From Rhynchopus sp. YZ270_cl-10 (taxonomy: Eukaryota; Euglenozoa; Diplonemea; Diplonemida; Diplonemidae), in contig OZ037918.1 in the NCBI GenBank assembly GCA_964035575.1, positions 1-64,000 on the forward strand: 64,000 nucleotides of DNA. The letters run 5' to 3'. The notes beneath the pieces were generated by a model. The model had not been told where the DNA came from and did no database searches. It saw only the letters and a list, made by a program, of their open reading frames with translations. Shown here one piece after another: positions 10,395-21,400 of the stretch. The first letter of the stretch is position 1. Every line of letters starts with the position of its first letter. Made by a program: the position numbers and the translations under genes.

Positions 10395-10475
10395 AAACGT
10401 CTCTATTTGCGTTTTCGGAATCCGTCCGCACTGTGCTGGGGTCAATTTGCAGAATTGGACAAGTTCTTGGTTTGA
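10395..10475. repeat. Dispersed repeat, copy 1 of 3
   Basis: Contains CGGAATCCGTCCGC, then TGGGGTCAATTTGC and TGGACAAGTTCTTGG, in the same order as copies at 25822-25905 and 26003-26090. All three are in the same orientation. No coding capacity is evident. Confidence 0.75.
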
Positions 10476-10577
10476 GTGCGGTGCCATGGGGATGCGGGGT
10501 CAGGGGTGGTGGGGGTGCGTAAAGGGGGAATATGTAGGAAACCCCCTTTTTTGGTTTTTTCGCGTGGTTGTGTGCAC

Positions 10578-11813
10578 TCACCCCGCGATGCTGTAGTCAT
10601 CTGGCGATGTGGGTGTCCTTGGGCGGGACACAAACCATGCGAAACCCACTGCTGCAACACCTCCCACAAAGCAACCCACACCGACCACAGACACGAGGGT
10701 TGCGGATGTCGAAGACGTGCCTGGTGCACCAGGTGCACCTGCAGGACCAGTGGCCCCTTGTGCGCCCTGTGCACCCTCATCTCCCTTTGCACCCCGATCG
10801 CCGTTCTGACCATTCGCACCAGTCGGCCCTTGCTTGCCCTCAACCCCAGGAGGCCCAGCAGCACCAGTGGCCCCTTGTGCACCCTGTGCACCCTCATCTC
10901 CCTTTGCACCAGTCGACCCTTGCTTGCCCTCGACCCCATCCCGTCCAGGTGCCCCAGGAGGACCAGGAACCCCGTACCCTGGCGGCAGAGGCGGTGCAAT
11001 CGTGGAAGGAGTATCTGTGGCCGGCGGCAGCGAAGAGACAAGGTCGCAGCGCACAGAGAAGAACAAATTCTTCACCGGGTAGCACGAGTTGCATGGGAAC
11101 ACGGCACGATCCGCGGTAATAACGGTGCCTGCGGAATACTCGAAATAGCCATCCTTCAAATCGGTGAACATCATCGTGATGGAGCCAGACTCGTTGCACA
11201 GGGTAAATGTCGTGCGCTCGTAGAACGGGATGAACTGGACACTCGACTTTGGGCAGGAGAGAACATTCTCAGCGCAAGCCTCTTGCGTCACCACAGCATA
11301 CTTGCCTGCAAACTCTGTCGGTGGTGCGAGGGTCGACGGCGCTGGTGTGGTCAGTATGTTAGTCTGGAGAGTGATATTCGAGACGTACACCGGGCAGTTC
11401 GCATCGCCTCCAGCCTCTCGCGTCAACGTGAAGCGCGGGTTGAAGAACCCCGCATATATGTTGAATTGAGTAAGAGGGATCGTCACCTCAGAGTTAGTGT
11501 TTACAATTTTGCTGCTAACATACACAAGCTCGTCATCGGGACCGGTGCCTCCTGGAGAATACACTGGGTACCCCGTGAGCCCCATAGTAAACCTGCCTGA
11601 GCCTTCCTCGCCGGGGCATCCTGAGCGGTAGCCCCCAATAGAGAAATTGAGCGACCCCCCTTTGAAGCTGTTGTTCGTGTTAAACGTGACCTCCAGACCC
11701 GTTGAGTAATACCACTCAAACACAAAAGGGATTGTGGCAACAAACTCGTCAGCAGAGACAAGGCAACACTGCGATGCCAGCCCCACAAGCAACAGCATCC
11801 TAAACCCGCTCAT
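10578..11813 (-). CDS. Secreted collagen-like single-pass membrane protein, paralogue 2
   Basis: 411 residues from the ATG at 11813, which starts a signal peptide almost identical to that of paralogue 1 (MSGFRMLLLVGLASQ). The ectodomain aligns with paralogue 1 throughout and keeps its cysteines, including the TEFAGKYAVVTQEACAE segment. Substitutions and small indels cluster in the central loops. The collagen region carries an extra block in which the GVEGKQG...GAKGDEGAQGAQG unit appears twice, so the stalk differs in length from paralogue 1. The membrane helix and tail SPDDYSIAG are conserved. The TGA stop again sits in GGTGAGTG. Its 5' flank (11814-12398) is unlike those of copies 1 and 3, so it may be regulated differently. 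Confidence 0.85.
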   Translation of the reverse strand: MSGFRMLLLVGLASQCCLVSADEFVATIPFVFEWYYSTGLEVTFNTNNSFKGGSLNFSIGGYRSGCPGEEGSGRFTMGLTGYPVYSPGGTGPDDELVYVSSKIVNTNSEVTIPLTQFNIYAGFFNPRFTLTREAGGDANCPVYVSNITLQTNILTTPAPSTLAPPTEFAGKYAVVTQEACAENVLSCPKSSVQFIPFYERTTFTLCNESGSITMMFTDLKDGYFEYSAGTVITADRAVFPCNSCYPVKNLFFSVRCDLVSSLPPATDTPSTIAPPLPPGYGVPGPPGAPGRDGVEGKQGSTGAKGDEGAQGAQGATGAAGPPGVEGKQGPTGANGQNGDRGAKGDEGAQGAQGATGPAGAPGAPGTSSTSATLVSVVGVGCFVGGVAAVGFAWFVSRPRTPTSPDDYSIAG

Positions 11814-12398
11814 TTTTTGAAGACAAACGTAACTGTGGGGTGATGTGTGCAGGGAGATCATATCACAGGACATGTGTTTGACATTTCTTTGAAAAGGGGG
11901 TTGACAATATCTGACAACCTCACTGCCATCAGCAGACACGAGAACGGTACATGCGGAGACTGCTGCAGCAGCACGCGGTTGGACTAAATCCACAAGTAGA
12001 CAGAGCATAAGAAACAGTTGAAGAGAAAAGGGTGGGTCGGAGGATACGAGCTTTGTATTACACGATACTGGGTGTTGTGGGTTGCAATCGACAACACCTG
12101 ACAACAACAAAGAAATACGTTTTTAATGATGAACTGTTTAGGGTGAGGAGAACAAATATTCCGCACAAAACAAGCACGTACGTTCAGTTTCTTTCGTTTT
12201 AGAATTAGAAAACGTTGTGAAACGAACAAACACAGGCGCATCGATGTCCCATTTACCACAATAGCAAACGAGACGCATACTTCAACTGCCTAGTTTTTTT
12301 TATCATTCACACAACGTTCTGAACACGTTTTCAGAGATTTCATTTTTCTTTTTATTCAGGGGAATTGCTGCTGGTTTTGTGCACAACCGTCACAACAC
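11814..12398. other. Spacer between collagen-like paralogues 2 and 3
   Basis: Holds the unique 5' flank of paralogue 2. Near 12370-12398 it carries a short stretch (GTGCACAACCGTCACAACAC) that is also found just past the stop of paralogue 1, so the duplicated unit extends beyond the coding region at its 3' end. No separate gene is seen. Confidence 0.6.
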
Positions 12399-13529
12399 TC
12401 ACGCTGCGATGCTGTAGTCATCTGGCGATGTGGGTGTCCTTGGGCGGGACACAAACCATGCGAAACCCACTGCTGCAACACCTCCCACAAAGCAACCCAC
12501 ACCGACCACAGACACGAGGGTTGCGGATGTCGAAGACGTGCCTGGTGCACCAGGTGCACCTGCAGGTCCTGATGGTCCGCCTGCAGGCCCAGGTGCACCT
12601 GCAGGACCAGTAGCACCAGCGCCCTTGTGCACCCTGTGCACCCTGCTCGCCATTCTTGCCGTTCTGACCATTCGTACCAGGTGCCCCAGGAGGCCCAGGA
12701 ACCCCGTACCCTGGCGGCAGAGACGGTGCAATCGTGGAAGGGGTCTCTGTGGCCGGCGGCAGCGAAGAGACAAGGTCGCAGCGCACAGAGATGGGCAGAT
12801 CATAAGGTGAACCGTACAACGAGAAGCAGGAGTCGCATGGGAACGCCTTGGCCCCCTCGCTGAACCCTTTCTTCGGGGCGATCTCAAAGTAGCCGTCCTT
12901 CAGGTCTGTGAACGTGATCTCAGCAGGGTTTTCCGTGCACAAGGAAAAAGTCGTTGCATTATAAAACGGGATGTACTGGACTCTCGACAGTGTGCACGAA
13001 TTTGGGTCAACAACATCCTCACCGCAAGCCTCCTGCGTCACCACAGCGTACTTGCCTGCAAACTCTGACGGCGGTGCGGGTGTCGGGGGTGCTGGTGTGT
13101 TCACTATGTTGGTGCGCAGGGTGACATCCCGGACAAGGGCTGGGCAGTCGTTTGTACTGCCCCACTCTCCCATTATAACGAAGCGCGGGTCAAAGAATCC
13201 CACATACAGCGAGTCGTTAAGAGACACAGTTACCGTCGAGTTAAATTGAATATCCTGATGAAAATACACAATTGCCTTACTTGCTTTGAACACTGGGTCC
13301 GCTTGAACCGTCATCTGCAGGTGGATGACACTGGGTATGCATTTTCGTAGCCAACGTAGAACGTGAGCGAACCCCCGGCGAAGGTGTTGTCCGTGGGAAA
13401 CGTTACCGCCAGATCCTTGGCACTTTCAAGCTGAAATGTGAATGGGATTGTGGCAACAAACTCTTCAGCAGAGACAAGGCAACACTGCGATGCCAGCCCC
13501 ACAAGCAACAGCACTCTAAACCCCCTCAT
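12399..13529 (-). pseudogene. Collagen-like membrane protein, paralogue 3, two frameshifts
   Basis: The family layout is complete from an ATG at 13529 (same signal peptide) to the tail SPDDYSIAA. The reading frame changes twice: near 13313-13322, where one base appears to be missing between the SST and MTVQADP segments, and near 12626-12632, where a GGG run in the collagen repeat appears one base too long. Both sites are in short homopolymers, so assembly error is a real alternative to decay. The ectodomain is more diverged than between copies 1 and 2 and has its own glycine-poor inserts, while the 3' part (collagen end, helix, tail) is nearly identical to copy 1. The 5' flank is also nearly identical to copy 1. 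This mosaic suggests gene conversion. Confidence 0.8.
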
Positions 13530-13836
13530 TTTTGTAACAAGACAAACGTCCCTGTGGGGTATTGTGTGTGCATGTGAAATAAAGGGAAGGATCGCAGGCA
13601 GATCAAAATAAAACGCGCTCTGTACTTTTTCATGTGGTTTTCCCCCTTGCAAGTCTTTCTCCAGAGTCGACACAACACTCACGTTAGATTATTAATTTTT
13701 CCCTTCTTCTTTTGTTGAAAATTCTGCCCAAATCCTGCTTTTTTTGTTTTTGTTTTCGCTGTTTTTTACGCTTCAAAACCGACCCACCCAAAGAAAAACG
13801 GAAAAGGTGTGCTGTACGTGTGGAGAGAGAAACACT
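13530..13836. repeat. Duplicated 5' flank of collagen-like paralogue 3
   Basis: Near-identical partner of 8283-8575 (see that entry). The match stops abruptly after GGAGAGAGAAACAC, which marks one edge of the duplicated segment. Confidence 0.9.
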
Positions 13837-13973
13837 TTAGGGAGAGAGACACCTTGCCAAGAGAGCGATTGATACACAGTGCATCATGTACGTACCCACA
13901 ACCCTCCACCTACCACACAACATCAATTGTATAAAAGCTGAAAGATGGACCTCTCTTGCGAGGCTTTGTCACG

Positions 13974-14036
13974 TTTTTTTTTTTTGAAAACAATGCTGTA
14001 TAATCTAGACACCCGAGGGTGAGTGGCTTCCACTAT
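13974..14036 (-). mobile_element. Short poly(A)-tailed SINE-like repeat, copy 1
   Basis: Read on the minus strand it runs from GTATAGTGGAAGCC through a GGTGTCTAGA core to TTTTC and an A run. It matches copies at 35846-35895, 49351-49437 and 56114-56178. The CACCC/GGGTG part can form a small hairpin. Too short to assign to a tRNA or other RNA parent. Confidence 0.55.
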
Positions 14037-14074
14037 ACGTTGTTTTGTTTCCCGTCCTCTCTGGTCCGCATGCC

Positions 14075-14929
14075 TCAGTAGAGGCGTTCGGCGTGCCACT
14101 TGATGTGCTCCTCGATGAAGGTGCCCACGAAGAAGTAGCCGTGCTCGTAGCCCTCCCGCTGCAGTGTGGTGTGCTTCTGGCCCTTGCTCTTCATCGCCTC
14201 GTCGAGGTCTGCGCTGTTCAGGTGGTCCACATCGCGCTTCACACCCCACGGGTCCTCGGTACCCACGTCCACAAGCACGTCAATGTCGAATGGTCCGTTT
14301 GCAAGCATAATCTCCGTCGCATCCCATGCCTTGCCAGCCTCGACGCTTCCGAGGTAGTTTGTGAAGCACTTCTCTCCCCAGGGGCTCTTCACCGGGTGCG
14401 CAATCGGCGCAAATGCAGAGCATGACTTGTACAGACCCGGCTCCTTGAAGGCGGAGATGAGCGATCCGTGCCCGCCCATGGAGTGTCCGGTGATGCCGCG
14501 CGCTCCCTTCACAACAGGGATGTTCGCCTCGACGAGCTCGATCAGCTCCTTGTTCACGTAGTCGTACATGTTGTAGTTCGTCTTGAACTTATCGGTCGTC
14601 GCGTTCACGTAGAAGCCGGCACCGGTCCCGAAGTCCCAGTCGACATCCTCACCCTCAACACCGGCACCACGCGGCGACGTGTCGGGTGCAATCAGGATCA
14701 GCTTGTGCTTCTCGGCAAACTGCTGCGCCCCGCACTTCACCATGAAGTTGTCCTCATTGCACGTCAGCCCCGAGAGGAAGTACAGCGCCGGGAGCGGGTT
14801 GCTTGCGCTGGTCGTGCTCGGGAGGAAGACGCTGAAGTTCATGTCCGTCTTCGTGGAGGTGGACGCGTGGGTGTACTTGTCGACGATTCCGCCGAAGCAC
14901 TTCATGCTGCTTACCTTCTTGAGGGCCAT
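14075..14929 (-). CDS. S-formylglutathione hydrolase (esterase D family)
   Basis: 284 residues, the usual length for this family. It hydrolyses S-formylglutathione to formate and glutathione, the last step of glutathione-dependent formaldehyde detoxification, in the cytosol. The start at 14929 gives MALKKVSSMKCFGG, the expected N-terminus; the open frame upstream is leader. Visible family marks are the oxyanion segment LSGLTCNEDN (residues 53-62), the nucleophile elbow GHSMGGHGS with Ser150, and the catalytic-histidine segment YEHGYFF near residue 264. The catalytic Asp is expected near DVGTEDPW. No intron is needed. The neighbouring genes are unrelated, so no operon-like grouping for formaldehyde metabolism is visible. 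Confidence 0.95.
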   Translation of the reverse strand: MALKKVSSMKCFGGIVDKYTHASTSTKTDMNFSVFLPSTTSASNPLPALYFLSGLTCNEDNFMVKCGAQQFAEKHKLILIAPDTSPRGAGVEGEDVDWDFGTGAGFYVNATTDKFKTNYNMYDYVNKELIELVEANIPVVKGARGITGHSMGGHGSLISAFKEPGLYKSCSAFAPIAHPVKSPWGEKCFTNYLGSVEAGKAWDATEIMLANGPFDIDVLVDVGTEDPWGVKRDVDHLNSADLDEAMKSKGQKHTTLQREGYEHGYFFVGTFIEEHIKWHAERLY

Positions 14930-16280
14930 TGTGACGTTTGTTTGTTGTCTGGTGGTGTGTGGTGATGAGCAAAGCCAAAACGAAGCGAAGCCTAGCGACA
15001 GCCTCCAGGCCAACGTTGAAAGAGTTTTTCGGGGGTTTACGAAGGCATGTGGACACCGCCCTTTCTTTGGCGTGGCTGTGCACGTTGTGTAGTTCTTGAC
15101 TAAGGGGAATCAACCATAGAAAAAAAAGGGGGGTATCCTCCTTTTGTGTTTAGTTTTAGTTTTTTAGCCTTTTTTTTATTAACCTCGCAGAACCAGAAGC
15201 TTTGTGTTTTGTTTTTGTTTTGTAACTTGTATCTTTTTTTTTCTGTATTTTTGTACTAATTTTTAAATTTTTATTTTGAACCAACAGGCGAAGGCTGGGT
15301 ATGCCAAGACAATGGTTCCGATTAACTATTCCACTCTTCAATAAACCTCGACATAAAAAGTGGTTCGAAGGGGTCGGGGGGGGAAGCACATTTGTGTCTT
15401 AGCTTGTGGACACAGTTCTGTTTTACTTTCAACAACACAAATAAAAACAAGTCTCCTTTTGGTGTGGCTCATCCCAAAATCAAGTGTTTTTTGTACTCAG
15501 TAACACAACAATCATCGGTGGGGTAAAAACCCTCCTTTAATTCCCAAAATCCACTTAGTTTTTACCTCTCTGGTGTTTTTACCCCACCGGCGTTTGCTGT
15601 GTTACTGTATTTTGTAATTATTTTGTCGAAAACCCTTTTTTGGGGGGGTTGTTTCCCAGCAGAGCTGAGGAAGAATTAGGGTTTTTGAAAAAGATGCAAG
15701 AAAAAAAAAAATTCACTGCCAATTTTCAACTTTTTTTTGGAAGTCAGCTCAGTTCCCCTTGGAACTTTTTTTTTCTTCTGGAGCTCATTTTTTTTTTGTT
15801 ATGTTACATGTTTTGCAGTGCACATAGGTTGGCGGCACAGCACGTCACGAAAATCTGTGCTGGTTTTGAAGCAGCTTTTGTTTTCAAGTTTTTTTTCCTC
15901 CCCCCCTCCTCTCCCCTTCTCTTATCAGTAGTCTCAGAAACAACGCTGATGCACAACTGCCACGGCACAGTGTACACCACAAAGAGAGGGGGAAAAAAAA
16001 AACAGAAAATCTCGAAAAATGCTGACACTCATGAGAATTTGAGGCTAGAGAGAGAAAGGAAACTGCACACAAAACACAACGCCTCCAAAGCATATCTTCA
16101 AAGGACACACACGCATACCCCTTCCCCCCACACACAAGACGCACAAAAATAATATCTCTCACTTCACTCTCTCTCTCTCCAACCGTTCCCTTCCCATTGG
16201 TTTTTTTTACAAAAAAAAGAAGGAAAAGGTTAAGATGACTGTGTCTCTCCCAGGCACACTGTCAAAAAATGTCCTTTCTT
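14930..16280. other. Spacer with a small inverted-repeat element
   Basis: T- and A-rich DNA between the hydrolase start and the GDI stop. Apart from the element at 15497-15605 I see only homopolymers (for example 15224-15245) and CT-rich microsatellite DNA near 16155-16185. Confidence 0.6.
15497..15605. mobile_element. MITE with CAGTAACACAACAA-type terminal inverted repeats
   Basis: The ends CAGTAACACAACAATCATCG and (reverse complement of the right end) CAGTAACACAGCAAACGCCG are inverted repeats, each followed by GTGGGGTAAAAA. The interior carries CCCAAAATCCACTTAGTTTTTACC. A larger relative with nearly the same ends sits at 51649-52021. About 109 bp, no coding capacity. Confidence 0.8.
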
Positions 16281-17732
16281 TTAATCAGTTTCAGTTTGGG
16301 AGTAGTCGTACTTACGTCCTGTGACACGTTCGAAGAGGTCGAGAATGTCGTTCGAGGTAGACTCGAAGTGTGTCGACGCGTCGTATGACTTGGACACGAA
16401 GACGTTGTCCGAGGCACCGTCCATCATCGGCACGCAGTGGTCCGTGATCGACACAAAGCGCTCGAGCACCTTGCCCAGCATCGCCAGACCCGGCTGCACC
16501 TCCTGCAGGGGGTTCTCCGTCTCGACAGTGGAGCTGACCAGACCCAGGAACATGCCCTTGGGCACCACCTTGTGGATCTCGGACAGCTGCGTCACGTAGA
16601 TGTCACTGTTTCTGTTCGTCTCCCGCCCAGAGATGATGATCTGGCACGACTTCGAGTCCTTTGCCTCCTGGATGGGGTGGTCCATCAGGCAGATCACACG
16701 GATCGTCTGGCCTATTTTCTTCGACTTGTCTGCGAAGTATGTGGGGTCTCCAATAACCTTCTTTGCACGCACGATTTCGCCCTCAGACTCGACACCCTCG
16801 AAGCGTCCCTGGTCGTCGTAGTGCACCTTCGTGACAGGCTTGTCGAGCATGAAGGTACCACCGTGCACTGCACAGAGACGTGCGAAGATCTGCGGCAGCT
16901 CGCCAAGGCCGTACAGCGGGTACACATACGGTGCTCTTGCCTGAGGGGTAAGGGAGGGGTAAGGGAGCGGGGGAGTAAGTGGGGGTGTGTGAACCATACG
17001 TCCTCGTAAAGCGAGAGCGAGTCTTCGTAGAGCTTGATTCTGTACACGGTAGGCTCGGCAGGCTGGCGGAGGTAGTTAGACGTTTCCTGCGAAAATGAAA
17101 AAGGTGTGTTGTTTGTGTTGACAGTGAAGGGAGGTTATGTTGTAATTTTTGTCGCATACTTGCAGGGCAATCGCGTGTCCAATGAAGTCGATGGTCGAGT
17201 CTGAGAGGCCGAACTTGTTGAAGAGCTCTGCCATGGTCATGGTCTTGAGGTCATAGCCCTTGTGTGTCTTTGTGTCCTTCTCCTCGTACTCCTGCACGAA
17301 GGCGAAGAACTTCGCGGCACGTCTCTTCTCGAGGATGCCCATGAGGGAGGAGGACAGTGCCTCACGTTCGGTGACGGGCACCTTGTACGTCTTTGCCTTG
17401 TGCACGACGAAGGAGCCGTCGATGAGCGTGAACTCTGTGCCGTACTTCGTCACACCCGTCTTCTGGAGCATCTTCACAAGCTTCCCGTTCGCCATGAGCA
17501 TCTTGCTGACAAGGTCCACGTTGTAGTCTCTGCTCTTCCCCAGCTCCGGTGCGGGCGCGTCCTTCTTGAACTTCGAGCACAGCTGCTCCAGGTTCAGCGA
17601 CGCCGCCTCCCCTCCGTAGTACTTGTTACGGTCCATCACAAGCACCTTGTGCCCGCTCGTCGCAAGCAGCCCACTCAGCAGGCACTCCGTGAGCCCTGTA
17701 CCCAGGATGATGACATCATAATCCTCATCCAT
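16281..17732 (-). CDS. Rab GDP dissociation inhibitor
   Basis: Three exons join in frame: 17160-17732, 17000-17086 and 16281-16940, giving 439 residues (family about 445). Donors are GTATGC and GTATGG; acceptors are CGCAG and CTCAG. The product extracts GDP-bound prenylated Rab proteins from membranes and recycles them in the cytosol. The N-terminus MDEDYDVIILGTGLTECLLS is the hallmark GDI/REP segment with GxGxxE, followed by DRNKYYGGEAASLN. YPLYGLGELPQIFARL is the second conserved block, and the C-terminal region has the expected DVYVTQLSEIHKVVPKG-like stretch. The start at 17732 fits family alignments; the open frame upstream is leader. Nothing unusual is missing. Confidence 0.95.
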
Positions 17733-18254
17733 TGTGTTGTGTGTGTGCGGTGTGTTGCAACGCTGTGTTGTGTCATGTGGACGTCGTGATGATATGAAGA
17801 GAAGATGGAAATAGAAGATAAGGGGAATAGGGGAAAGGGCAGTTCGTCTGTAGGATCCTGAACGCAAGCAACTCAAAGAAGCAAATAGTAGTGAAATAAG
17901 AATGCACAAAATAACAAGGGAACAGGCCAGAGAGCCAAATATATCGCATGTGAACAACGGAAAAGCGTTGAAACAAACGTAAATTTGTTCTTTTTAGATT
18001 AGAGATCAGATAGAAAACCCTTGAAAAGTGCTGAAAACGCTGAAAGAGAAAACCGCGTGAAACATCCGGTCCTGGGCGAACAAAAAGGTTTTCGGTTAAA
18101 AGAAACTTTGAAAGATGAAAACGTGCCTAGAAATGGCACGCACATACCTGTCTTAACATAGAACACAAAAATAAAACACCAAAAAACTGTGAAAACACTA
18201 CCCACCCCTACCGCTGCTTGATAAAGCATGGTACTACACCCCACACACACACAC

Positions 18255-18297
18255 ATTTTGGGCCATATTCTGCGCAAGAATTACCCGTTAGTTATCA
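18255..18297 (+). repeat. CA-tract-flanked conserved motif, copy 1
   Basis: A stretch of about 43 bp containing GGGCCATATTCTGCGCAAG and AATTACCC-GTTAGTTATCAAA, bounded by CA repeats on both sides. The same motif with the same CA/TG flanks lies at 35662-35706 and, inverted, at 55036-55081. Just right of it, GGTGCAC-AGAA-GTGCACC (18330-18347) forms a perfect hairpin followed by TCTCG. The rest of 17733-18423 is spacer. Confidence 0.75.
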
Positions 18298-18423
18298 AAA
18301 CACACACACACACACACCCCTTCAGATAGGTGCACAGAAGTGCACCTCTCGAAACTTCGCCATCACACCCAATGCCACATACGAACAAATCACATTACAC
18401 CCACACCTATACTCCCACAGCCC

Positions 18424-21400
18424 CTAGCTAAACGGCGACACAGCTGGCGACATGATCTGGCTGTGTCCGTAGGAGACAGACTCGCTGGACTCAACGAGCA
18501 TGTCGCCGCTGCGCTCCTTCTTCCGGCGGAGGACGCGGCGTACGGACTTGAGGATCTTGCGTGCGGCGTAGTAGTGGTGGAGGCAGAACTCGCTTTGGTC
18601 AAGCACGAAGCGCTTCTTTGTAAGCAGCTCAACCTCGACAACGTCCTGCAGGTCCATGCGGAAGAGGCGCAGTGCCAACGCACGCTGTGCTGTCTTGTAC
18701 TCCACGTACACAAGGTACCCCGTGAAGTTGCCCTGCGCATCGTTCGTCGGGACCTGCACCACAGGGACATCCAACGTACCCAAGTAGCTCAGAAACTCGC
18801 CCTCATAGCTCCGCCCCCGACGCTGCATCACAACACGGCTCATGAGCCCCAAACGGCGTTGTATGTCGTCAGGCAGGTTCCGCAGAATGCCAATGAACAC
18901 CTTTGCAGGGACACGTGAGTGTGCTGCGATGTCAAAGTGCACCCAGTTGTCCCGCAGGATCTTGAAGAGCTCCATTTTGCTTCTGTGATGATGATTTGTT
19001 TACGAGGTAAAAATCAGGATGGGTGGAGGTGGATGGGTGGATGGGTGTGTGCATACTGAGACTCTTCACTATTGAGCTCGTCCTCCTGCTGGAACTGGTC
19101 GAGCAGGACAGTGACGAAGAGGTTGAGTGCGATGAACGAGCCTATGAGCATGAAGGACACGAAGTAGAGGATCGCCCACGTGGTGCCGCACTGCTCGAAG
19201 CCTGTGTCCGAGTCTGCGCAGTCGCGTGTCAGCATGCAGGCCTCCATCACGTCGTTCCACGTCTCTGTCGTCGCGATCCTGTGCAGGAAAAGGTGGGAAC
19301 AAGGTGCAATGCACCTCTGTGGGGGGACGAAACACATACAAATACAAAAGAACAATTGCGCTCTCGAGATCGCGGAAGTTAGTGTTGTGGTCGAGTGCAC
19401 CGTTGTACTTGATGCGGCCGAACGTGCTCATGCCTGCGGAGGAAGGGTGATTGGGTGTGACGTAAACGTTTTTGGTTCGTTTTCTTTGTCAACAGAAACG
19501 AAACGAAAAGAAGGTGAGTGTGAGTGCGGGCAATACATACCTATGATGCCAAAGATAAAGAACACAACAAGCACACAGACGGTGATGTTCGCAAGCGACG
19601 GGAGCGCGTAGATTAGCGTTGTGAACAGCTTACGCAGGCCTGTGGTGGTGATGAAGTGTAAAAAGATATGTCCAGAGGTGCCCCGAGGTTGGCGTGAAAA
19701 CAATACATACTTTTTGCCCGACGCACGAGTCTGAACAGCCTTCCTATCCGCAGTACCCGCATCGCATGTGTGTTGCGATTGATGACATGCCCAAAGGATG
19801 TGACCACCACAAGCATGAAGTCAAAGCGGCACCAGTTGTCATTGAAGTACACCTTCGGGCCAAGGCCAATGATCTTCAACAGCGCTTCAAGCACGTATAT
19901 GGCGAGGAACACGAAATTTCTGTTACGTGGCGAAATATTAAAATAGCACAACTCCACGAAGCTCACCGATTATTTTTGGGTTGAAAAGGATGGGTCCCCG
20001 AAAATGCATGGTAACCTACAAATGCCATTGCATTTCCTTTGTTTTCTTTCTCCACAACAGTTCAAAAGGGAACATACGCTGAATCTATCGCCTCGCCCAT
20101 AGGCCCTGGCTCGCCTTCAAAGCGGAGGCACATCAACAGCACGTTGAGAAGGATGAGCGACATGATGCCTATCTCGAAGTAGCGGTGGCGCACCATCACC
20201 GTGATGCTGTGCAGGACGGGGTTGCTGAACTTGATGGACGGCACCTTGTAGAGCTTCGTACGGTTCATGACCTTGCATGCATTGAGCCATACATGCTGCG
20301 CATCACTGAGCGAAGACGTCCCTTCACGGTCCTCCTTGACCTTGCCAAATTGCTCAATGAGCATACCCACAAAGAGGTTCATCGCAAAAAACCCACCAAC
20401 AATGACAAACGACACAAAGTACAGACTCGCAAAGATGTTGTGGTTCCTCTCTAGCGCGCGCCCCCCGCCCACTGCGTCCACCCCTGTGTACATGATCACC
20501 GCCCAACGCTCCCCGACCGCTATCTCGAACAACGTTAACGCAGCGCTGCCTATATTGTCGAAGTGATACCGGGTGCGCACCCACTCCCGCTCCATGGAGA
20601 CGTTTGCCACGTCGTTCCAGGTGATCACTGCTGCTTCGTACTCCCCTACACAGTGTTGTACATCGGTGATGGTCAAATCTGTGCAGTAGTTGAAACTGCC
20701 TTTGAAAAGCTGTACACCAAGGATGCCGTAGACAAGCCAGACGAAGGACCAAACGAAAAGGACGTAGGCCATTTCGGGTAGCGCTACGAAGAGGGCGAGG
20801 ACAAAGATGCGCACGTCTTCAGAGAGGACAACGAGGCGCACGGCACGGAAGGAGCGCACAACGTTAATGCGCTCATCGAAGAGCCCCGCAACAGACGCGA
20901 TGCACACAAACACATCTATTCGGTTCCACACCACATTGAGGTACCCCTTCGACGCTGTCGTGCAGTGCACCGCGTCGTCAATGTCATCCGCCTCCACATC
21001 CCGCTTCATCTCCTCCTCCTCCTCTTCGTTGTACTCCTGCGTCTCCCGCTCTGTGTGGAACACTCCACACGTCACACTCTTCGCGACCGCCTCAATCACA
21101 AACACAACAGTAAACACATAGTCCCCATATTTGATGACATCCTTGACAACCTGATTATCCAACCGCGGGCTGTCCACGGCGAGGAAGGTGAGGGAGACCA
21201 ATATGAAGAACATCACACACCATGTGAAGTATGGGTGCAGCACGCAGTGTGCGATCGCGATGCGGATAGGGTTCGTGGGTGCGAAGACGCCGAAGGAGTG
21301 GCCCCGCAGACGATACCGCCGGGCAGCACGCTCTTCAGGCGTGAGCTCACAGCTTCGCATGGTGTTCCGCTTACTGAGCACTTCAGAGAGCGACTCCGAC

